Assembly (NCBI GenBank): GCA_943735955.1
Contig: OX030957.1
Location: 5,424,301-5,488,300, forward strand
Direction: 5' to 3'
DNA: 64,000 nt
DNA from: Piscicola geometra
Lineage: Eukaryota > Annelida > Clitellata > Hirudinida > Piscicolidae
In this document: positions 57,031 to 64,000 of the stretch, in pieces
Position numbering within the stretch: position 1 is the first letter of the stretch
Layout: every line of letters starts with the position of its first letter
Made by a program: the position numbers and the translations under genes
Notes under the pieces: model-generated
Seen by the model: only the letters and a program-made list of their open reading frames with translations
What the model was told of the DNA's origin: nothing
The model's database searches: none

Positions 57031-57848
57031 CTAGTTATCACGGCTGATTCTTTTTCGCTTCAGAAAGTAATCTGCGTGTGCACATTTGTGTGGTTTTCAT
57101 GACTGCTGAGTGAGTTGCAGACAAAATGTCTCACTATTCGAAGAATGTAACACTCACCAGTAATGCGTTGAATCTTCGCCTTCTTCGTTTCAATCTCGTG
57201 CCTTGAAATGAAGCATTTATTTGAAAGATCGATCTTGGAAAAGTTGAGTTTTAAAAAGAGGGTCTGGAGTGTTGGAGAGATGTTACGCTGAGAGGCTTTT
57301 TGAGTGTTTTCATCGTTGCAGACGTTGAGTAGGGACAAGTGGCATCTCTGAGAGGGACGATCAAAGTCGAGTTTTCTTTGAGCGTTTTCTCTTTTTCGTC
57401 TGGTGATAAAAGACTTGAGTGGATGGTTGGGAGCGTGATAAGGTAGTGATGTGTAGCGGGATTTTGTGGTGCCTGCATCAAAGCACTTTATACATTTTGA
57501 TGGGGTTTTTTGTGGTTGAGAAAGCCTCAATAGGGTGTCTGAACAATTTTGACAGCGAGAAGTTGTTGACGATGATGTTGTCGATAAATCTGTAGGGGAT
57601 GACGTTAGAGCTGCTGAAGTCGGTGAAGAAAAAGAAGAGAATGATGATGAAGAGGATGATGTGGTCAATGAATTAGATGACGAAAGCAATGATGGAGAAG
57701 AGATCGGACTTTGGGAGACTACTTTCCACTCGTACGATCCTTCAACGGCTGGACTGCTCAGCTGGAAGTCAAAACCCCACTTTCGACTCAGCATGGCCAG
57801 CCAATCAGCCTCCACTGTCGCTTCTCTATTCTCAACACTCATCACCAT
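57031..57848 (-). CDS. cdkn1: CIP/KIP cyclin-dependent kinase inhibitor (p21/p27/Dacapo-like) with PIP box
   Basis: Exons 57848-57158 and 57071-57031 (stop TAG), 86-bp GT-AG intron, 243 aa. The N-terminal CDK-inhibitory domain reads SRKWGFDFQLSSPAVEGSYE followed by WKVV (residues 21-44), matching the KWNFDF...PLEGxYEWxxV pattern. A Ser/Thr-rich linker follows, then two CxxC pairs (C99/C102, C119/C122), a KTPSK CDK-type site, a basic NLS-like cluster (TRRKREN) and an RxL cyclin-docking motif RKLDF (158-162). Splicing creates the C-terminus QRITDYFLKRKR (227-238), a canonical PCNA-binding PIP box; the Thr-Asp and the basic +4 residue fit a Cdt2 PIP degron as in p21 and Dacapo. The usual RNLFG motif before the CDI is absent; the ATG at 57848 is the first in frame after a stop (an acceptor-like CTCTAG at 57867 would allow an upstream exon). 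Confidence 0.9.
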
Positions 57849-57971
57849 TTCAAACTTCAAACTAGAGTTTAAAGAATAAGTAACTGACTAGTTTTACTAG
57901 AAGAGATCAAAACGCGTTTTGTGGAAGGGGGAAAAGTTTCTGGAAGACGACGGACTATCTTTTCAACCAGC

Positions 57972-57980
57972 CTTTATATA
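57972..57980 (-). promoter_or_regulatory. TATA box of the CIP/KIP gene
   Basis: TATATAAAG on the minus strand in the context CTCAATATATAAAGGCTGG. It lies about 125 bp before the start codon, with no intervening ATG, so it favours a first exon containing the CDI start. Confidence 0.65.
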
Positions 57981-57989
57981 TTGAGCCTC

Positions 57990-58975
57990 CACACACGTGC
58001 CTTGTGACCACGCCTTAACCACGCCCCCTCACACGCGCTTCATCACACTACCCTCGTCAGACAAACATGCATATGTATGAATCAATTCATTGAATGACTG
58101 CTTATCTTTTACATCTTTGACGTAACTCATACATTTCTATATGCCTCAACCAGGTTATAGTCTTTGCAATATGTTATACAATATATCCTATTGTCTAGAG
58201 ACGTTTTGTGAGTTTGTGTAAGTGAAATAGTATGTAATACAGGTAGTTTTATACAAAATATCTCAATAGTTTAATATCAATTTTATTATAGTATATTTAA
58301 TTATCTTTTGATAAAGCACCAAAATATTTTTTTATAAATTTGAATAATAAATTCTTATAAATTTGAAAAAAATATTTTTATCTCTTTGCAAAGTATATTT
58401 TAAACTCATATTTGTAAGATATCAAAACGTTTTTTCAACTCTATCAAACAAATGTATAAAAAGAAAACTTTAAAAAAACAATAAACTTCAAAAAAAAGAA
58501 AACAATAAACTTGAAATTTAAATAAAAATTAAACTAATTATTTTTATCATGCCATTAATGATTCCTTTAGAACAAGAAGCAAAGTGATTAATGGCGGTAA
58601 TTTATCATACATCAAGATAATCTATGTACACGCCTCGACAAATCACGAGCACTTGAACACCCGTACTTTGTGTCGAAAGCTCCCCATGTACTTCAAGATA
58701 GTTAATTCATGGGTGTCTAGAACTAAAATGCTATATCTAGAATCCAATTTTTCACTTCAGTAATCTTATCAACACTTCCCCAATTAAAGGGAAAAAATTT
58801 AAGTTTAAATTGTTTTAATCCGAAGATTTTTGAGGTAACAATGAGATAGCTATTACACTGTGTACATCTTTTTTTTTGAATTTCTTATGCGGGAGTTTTT
58901 CTAGTGTATGAATAGGTAAATGTTGGATGAATTGATGGATGAGTAGACGAGGAGATGGTGTGATGGAAAACAAAT
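57990..58975. other. Upstream flank of CIP/KIP gene, no gene seen
   Basis: A GC-richer stretch with CACGCC/CACACG words (57985-58070) lies just above the TATA box and may be proximal promoter. The rest is AT-rich without features. Confidence 0.4.
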
Positions 58976-58977
58976 GC

Positions 58978-59515
58978 ATTTATAAAAATATGAATGCATG
59001 GATTGATGAATGAATGGATGGATAAGTTGATGGATGGATAATTGAATGGATAGATGGATGAATAAACGAATGGATGAAATGATGGACGAATAGATGGATA
59101 AATTGATAGATGGATGAATAGATGGATGGATGAATAGATGGATGGATGAATAGATGGATGGATGAATAGATGGATGGATGAATAGATGGATGGATGAATA
59201 GATGGATGGATAAATGAATTGATGGATGGATGAATGAATTGATGGATGGATGAAAAGATGGATGGATGAATAGATAGATGGATGAATAGATGGATGGATG
59301 AATAGATGGATGGATTAATAGATGGAAGGATGAATGATTTGATGGATTGATGAATGAATTGATGGATGAACAGATGGATTGATGAATAGATGGATGGATG
59401 AATAGATGGATGGATGAATAGATTGATGGATGAATAGATTGATGGATTAATGAATTGATGGATGGATGAATTGATGGATGGATGAAAAGATGGATGGATG
59501 AATTGATAGATATTG
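58978..59515. repeat. GGAT-based minisatellite, ~540 bp
   Basis: Repeats of GATGGATGGATGAATA with local variants (AATTGATGGATG, AAAGATGGATGG), giving a higher-order mixture of 4-, 12- and 16-bp periods. The reverse strand yields a long Ser/Ile/His/Pro frame ([10 protein letters not shown]...) that is a repeat artefact. Confidence 0.95.
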
Positions 59516-59519
59516 ATAC

Positions 59520-62260
59520 AACATCAAAGATCCTTTCTACATCAGTGATGAGTGGAATCACATGCTACCTTCTTACCTGTCTGTCTGTTTATTTCCCCTG
59601 TCTGAATTTTCTTCCTTTTGAATTTGATTTGAAATTAAATAGATAAATCATTAAAGTTGAGCTCCACTTCATTTTCGAGCTTTATTACTTTAATAAATTT
59701 TTTTTAAAGCATTTTATTATTTTGGACCTGATTGAAAAACTACTTACACAATAAAATCAGAAAACAGTCTTGTATTTTCTCTTAATTAGACTCGAAAAGA
59801 AAATCTAATCTTTCAAATAAAGTCTAAAAGACACAGTGACACAGCATTAATCTTCCTAATGATGCGATTTGTGTTTCATTCTGAGCTTCAACACCTTGCT
59901 ATTTGTCTCGTTATCTCGTAAGAACGACTTCTTATTGCTAATTAAAAGAAACGTTCATTTCTAGAATAAATCGCTGAAAAATATCAAATTAGTTTTACAT
60001 TTTATCTACAAAGTGCATCTTTTTTTGGGTTTGCAATTAATGAAAATGAATTTTTGAATTAACTTCTGTATTTTAAGTTAAATTATATAAAGTCTAATTC
60101 TACATTTTGTTAGTGAATGCCAACGTAAAATTCTTAATGACTGGATTTTAAAACAATTTAATGATTAGTTAATAATCTGGAATCTATATTGCATAGATGA
60201 ATTAGACAATTTCACTGAAAGGCTGGAAATAATGAAAATGTATTAACTAAAAGTTTTTAGTAAAACTCTCTTTAACTGATAATAGATCTTGCTAAATAAA
60301 ATAAATTTGAATTATTTATTAATATTGGGATATAATAATATGCCTAATTCTTGACTTGAAAGTTTTAATTGATAATTCATTATTTAATTAATCAAGCGTT
60401 GAAATATTTACACTGAAATCTTAATTGTAATAATTATGATTTATCGTCTCCCTTAAATACTCTGATGTACGAGGTGTCTGACTGAATGGATCTTCCAGAT
60501 TGAGCGAAGCAACCAAATCATGTAAGTAGATCGTAAAAATCTGGAATAATATTTATAATTAATGACATTTTGGAACTAAATTACTTTATAATAAACTCAT
60601 TTGAATTTAAAGTGTTTTAACGCTAATTACACGCCCTCAAAATTTTTATTAAAAGAATAATTTAGAAAGCATTAAATAAAAATATTTTCTCAATAATTAT
60701 AAGAACATTTTAATGAGTATCAATAGATAAGAGGGTCAGTGGTTAATTAAAGCTCGGACAAAGGAAACGGAAAGTAAGAGGCAACAACTGTTGTGATGGA
60801 GAGAGCAACTTGAATGTTGTACAGCTGTGAGACTTTGATGCCTTAATAAGCCTTTTGAAACGCCACTCTCTTATCACGGCTTCCAGGAGGAGACTTAAGT
60901 GGCTTGTGGATAAAGATACTGAGAATCGAATATATATTCTTGAGTGCTTCGAAGTACAGTGCAATATAATACAGTCGATAAATGAGATGAATGTAACACT
61001 TCGTGATGAAGACGCCAATAACAAAAAGTTACATACATTAAAAAAAAGTTTATTATTTGAATATTGTAAAAATAAAGAGGCCACAAAAACAGGATATTTA
61101 GAGTTTTTAAAAATTAGAAAGTAGGCCCAAAAGTGTGAATCGTTCATAGATAGTGTTCTCAAAAAACTCTATCTAAATCGGTTTTAGGCCAAACCGAATC
61201 GATAAAAGTTATTTAGAATTCGTTGAAACAATGTCAGTAGCATTATCTAGCAAAGTGTTTTAGACAAATTGCAGGTGAATATGTGTTTACAGATTATCTT
61301 TCAGATAATGAACTGGTTAAAAAGATTTAAAAGAAAAAAGTTCTACCAAGAATTTAAACTTTAAAAATACTTCTAAAAATACTATTTTTCCCACTGCATT
61401 TTTTACATATCATTGTATTGTTGTTCTTCTAAAAATGAGTGGGGTAAAAAGGGCATAGTTGAAATATAGGACTAAAAATATCTGCATGTGAAATTATGTA
61501 ATATTATATTTTGGAAATGTAGCTGAAAGTGGGTGGTCTTATTATTCGAAAAAGTAAAAGTTTTATTAAACTTAGTCATTAATGATAGTAATTGGTTTTC
61601 GAAAAAGGAATATATATATTTTAGACACGATTTCAGCCATCTTAGTTTGATCTTAGTTGCTTGTTTATTTTCATCGTATTTATTTTTATATCGCTCTAGT
61701 TTCAGTAGTTGTGCTTTGAGTGAAATATATTGAAAAGAAGAAAGTTTCATTCTGATAAATATAGGCATTCAAATCTAAATTTAAAATTTTAAATATTTAT
61801 ATGTTTATTGTAAAACATTCAATACAAGAATGTAAAGGTGGTAAAGCTTAATCAAATTATAATTGAATTAGGAATAAAGTTTGTTTCCATAGCAAAAACA
61901 CTGAAGGAAACTTTTTCTCTCAAAATAAAAGTTATATTTTGGTTAGTAAGGTGTAAGAACTATACAAAAATCTCAACTTTTACAAATTATAAATGGTTTT
62001 TTAATGAAACTTTCTTGATAAAAATATTGCATTACTTGTTCAGGCATACATGATTTCCCTTGGATAAGGAGAGTAAACTGGTCAAAGAGTCTCAGTCATC
62101 AATAATACATCATAAAATAGGTTTAATAAAACATTAAAATAAGAAAATTGTATACAAAAAAGTTTTTTCAACTCAATTTATACAAATATATTAAATTTTA
62201 GTTTCATCTAATCAGGATTTAATTTCTCCCAAAAACTCTTATTCAAAATCTAGGAAGTCA
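59520..62260. other. Intergenic / AKT upstream DNA
   Basis: AT-rich with no firm gene. One plus-strand candidate exon is described at 60892-61124. AKT non-coding 5' exons may lie here; an acceptor-like TCTAG at 62250-62254 sits just before the AKT start. Confidence 0.4.
60892..61124 (+). CDS. Possible exon of unknown protein
   Basis: After an acceptor-like CTTCCAG (60884-60890) a frame of about 78 codons runs to a stop. It has a mixed, charged composition: RRLKWLVDKDTENRIYILEC, then LRDEDANNKKLHTLKKS and TKTGYLEFLKIRK. It is not low complexity, unlike most frames in this stretch. I recognise no domain and see no matching upstream exon, so this may be chance. Confidence 0.25.
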
Positions 62261-62262
62261 GT

Positions 62263-62596
62263 ATGGAAGAGAAGGAAGAAGGAAGGATAATCAAGGAAGG
62301 CTGGTTGATGAAGAGAGGTGTTTTAAAATGAATTTTTTTTTTAATTTCTCAAGTAAAAAATATCACATTGATTTAATCAAAAATATGAAAAACTTCTAAA
62401 AGTATGGAAAAACGACTTACACTCTCAAAGATTTTTTCATTCTAATTTTGTTTTAAATTCACTCGCCACAAAGGGGAACACATAAAGACGTGGAGGCCTC
62501 GATATTTCATACTCAGAAGCAACGGAACATTCTACGGCTTCAAAGCCCAGCCAGAGGACGATATGCAAGAACCCTCAAATAACTTCACTGTCAGAG
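62263..62596 (+). CDS. akt: AKT/PKB kinase, first two coding exons (PH domain), continues beyond window
   Basis: Exons 62263-62317 and 62474-62596, joined in phase 1 (AGA G + GG GAA). They encode [20 protein letters not shown], then [20 protein letters not shown] and [19 protein letters not shown], the N-terminal half of the AKT pleckstrin-homology domain. The phosphoinositide-binding residues correspond: K17, E20, R26 and R28 align with human K14, E17, R23 and R25. AKT is the PIP3-recruited Ser/Thr kinase of insulin/growth-factor signalling. The third exon (end of the PH domain) is not visible before 64000, so the kinase domain lies downstream. A possible acceptor 8 bp before the ATG suggests a non-coding first exon. 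Intron 2 opens with tandem GT-rich repeats and contains a LINE fragment. Confidence 0.95.
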
Positions 62597-62800
62597 GTTT
62601 GTGTTGTATGTGTGTGTTTATGTGGCTGGACGGGGTGGGGGTTGTGTGTTTTTATGTATGTGTGGGGCGTGTTGTGTGTTTATGTGGCTGGAGAGGTGGG
62701 GGTTGTGTGTTTTTATTTATGTGTGGGGCGTGTTGTGTGTTTATGTGGCTGGAGGGGGGGGGGTTGGGTGTGTGTGTGTGTGTGTGTTTGTCTATGTGTG
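62597..62800 (+). repeat. ~68-bp GT/GGGG-rich tandem repeat at AKT intron 2 donor
   Basis: From the first intron bases, a unit including GTTGTGTGTTTATGTGGCTG and a G-run (GGGGTGGGG, GAGGTGGGGG, GGGGGGGG) occurs about 2.5 times, ending in a short (GT)n. The G-runs could form intronic splicing enhancers or G-quadruplexes on the transcribed RNA. Confidence 0.85.
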
Positions 62801-62972
62801 TTTGTCTGGTAGAGATTTTTAGGTGTGTAAATAAATAATTTAATATTTTAGAAAGTATATTTTATAAAAATATAATGAATTTGTTAATATTTATTTTGTT
62901 TGTTGGTGTCATTCACAAATTCTCTGAAATGGGATGAAATCTTTTAACCAAACCTAGTTTATTTGTAATGCA

Positions 62973-62976
<4 letters not shown>

Positions 62977-63010
<34 letters not shown>

Positions 63011-63300
63011 TATTATTATTGGATGCTTTCTCCAGTATGGGATGTGGCATCATGAACAACTTTTTTACCAATTCACTAATCTTGTCTTGAGTGATCTTGT
63101 AGGCAGCGTGGATGCCCATGTTAAAGGGCTTCAAGCTGGCTTCTTGGATGGATAGCCATGCTAGTTTGGGACGACCTTTGGGATGCTTCCAGTCCTCGGG
63201 TAGAGAAGTGCCGTCCTTAGTGTCAGAGGCGTCAGGGAGGCGAGAAACATGACCAAACAGATTCAGCTTTCTCTTCTTCATCATGTTGCAGAGGGGATTT
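62977..63300 (-). mobile_element. LINE 3' fragment with (AAT)n tail, in AKT intron 2
   Basis: The minus strand encodes MKKRKLNLFGHVSRLPDASD, then KGRPKLAWLSIQEASLKPFN, the 'LFGHVxRMP...GRPxxxW' C-terminal pattern of several LINE reverse transcriptases. It is followed by an (AAT)n tail (62977-63021). It is a different lineage from the intact LINE at 3.4-6.4 kb. Confidence 0.75.
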
Positions 63301-63860
63301 GGCTTAGTTCTTTCAAGGATGACTTAATTAGTTGAGAGTTCAGGGGTTCCAGGATTGTTGAACGTACACAGCCGAAAGCCGCTCTTTCTTAACAGGGAGA
63401 CTTTCCCACTTCTCATGCGGCCTGTTCGCAACTGTTTGCCGTCTGTTTGCACCTCCAACCAGCTCCTTGTTAAGCCGCGCGATGAGCGATGTGGTGTTCA
63501 AGACGTTTTTATTATTTTTTCGGCTGGTGTTTCCCTGAGGGTTCTCCACACCAAAGAGGCAGATCAACATTGGGCAGATGATCGTCTGGTGTTGACATTC
63601 TCTGTCACCAATCTTCGTTCCAAGTCCTGAAACAGGGAGTCAAGTTAGTTATAGCGCCAACGACCCGCTTTCGCCCCTTCAGCATTTAGCTTAATCCATG
63701 GAGTGCCACGAGGAGGCATGCTGTTGGACTTTGGAACAGAGCCTACAACGCAAGTCGACCTTTTCTCAGTTTTTCACAGGGAACCCTCGGACCAGGAGGG
63801 AACCCACTGAGAGTCTTGCTCCACACATTCCACTTGCTTCTCCCAAGAATTAAAATATCA
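63301..63860 (-). other. GC-richer repeat-like DNA in AKT intron 2, unidentified
   Basis: This block is more GC-rich than its surroundings and continues directly upstream of the LINE fragment on the minus strand. It may therefore be the same element, internally rearranged. A 76-codon frame (63570-63340, with NVLNTTSLIARLNKELVGGA) has no motif I recognise. Confidence 0.4.
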
Positions 63861-64000
63861 AATTAACTGAGGTTTAACGAGTTCAAATTTAAAAGTGAAC
63901 ATAAATTTGATTCATTTTGAACTGAACTTATAATCTTAGGATAATTGAGTTTCGTGATTGATTAATCAACCAATTACATGATTACTCATTGCCAAACTGG

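Noticed and set aside
57849..57860. Start of the CIP/KIP frame at 57860
   Set aside because: The codon there is TTG; the first ATG in frame is at 57848 and has a good context (GAAATGG).
58980..59561. 193-codon minus-strand frame rich in SIHPS
   Set aside because: Product of the GGAT minisatellite; it has no start context and no non-repeat sequence of note.

Overview
This is AT-rich nuclear DNA from an invertebrate animal. It carries spliced genes with GT-AG introns, TATA boxes, long CA/GT microsatellites, LINE and hAT transposons and tRNA-derived short repeats. The mix (intact L2/CR1-type LINE, polyasparagine-rich proteins, vertebrate-like domain layouts of ZMIZ, AKT, epsilon-tubulin and CIP/KIP) suggests a bilaterian, plausibly a lophotrochozoan such as an annelid or leech; that placement is an inference. 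Gene models below come from reading splice sites and checking reading-frame phase across every junction, and from remembered family sequences, not from a search.

Layout. 1-16.5 kb is mostly intergenic: two SINE-like copies (2.8-3.0 kb), a LINE with an intact ORF on the minus strand (3.36-6.43 kb), a 1.6 kb hAT element with a perfect 8-bp target duplication (8.39-9.99 kb), GT microsatellites and a probable MITE (12.45 kb). 16.7-31.5 kb (+) is a ZMIZ-family gene (SP-RING, PIAS-like SUMO ligase/transcription co-regulator; Drosophila tonalli family), lacking only its N-terminal exons. 32.5-33.2 kb (-) is an unrecognised 223-residue ORF. 35.2-40.5 kb (-) is a complete 13-exon epsilon-tubulin gene (512 aa). 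It lies head to head with RPL12 (40.76-41.72 kb, +, 4 exons), with only 227 bp between start codons. 42.2-43.2 kb (-) is a three-exon gene for a protein with two death domains. 43.4-57 kb is a gene-poor stretch. 57.0-57.85 kb (-) is a two-exon CIP/KIP cyclin-dependent kinase inhibitor with a C-terminal PIP box. 62.26 kb onward (+) are the first two coding exons of AKT/PKB, running off the right edge, with a LINE fragment in the following intron.

The most unusual signal is in the introns. Tandem repeats sit directly on splice sites, above all in epsilon-tubulin. One intron is a ~28-bp array of 31 copies of the exon end plus its own 5' splice site. Another has a ~440-bp CA tract as its acceptor. 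A third uses a (GT)n tract as its donor. A fourth has a (CAT)n acceptor. ZMIZ and AKT introns also begin with minisatellites at the donor. Two introns (one in ZMIZ, one in epsilon-tubulin) only keep frame if a GC donor is used.

The genes are not an operon. The functional links are loose: AKT and CIP/KIP are connected in growth and cell-cycle control in animals generally, and epsilon-tubulin is a centriole protein. Their proximity here should not be over-read.
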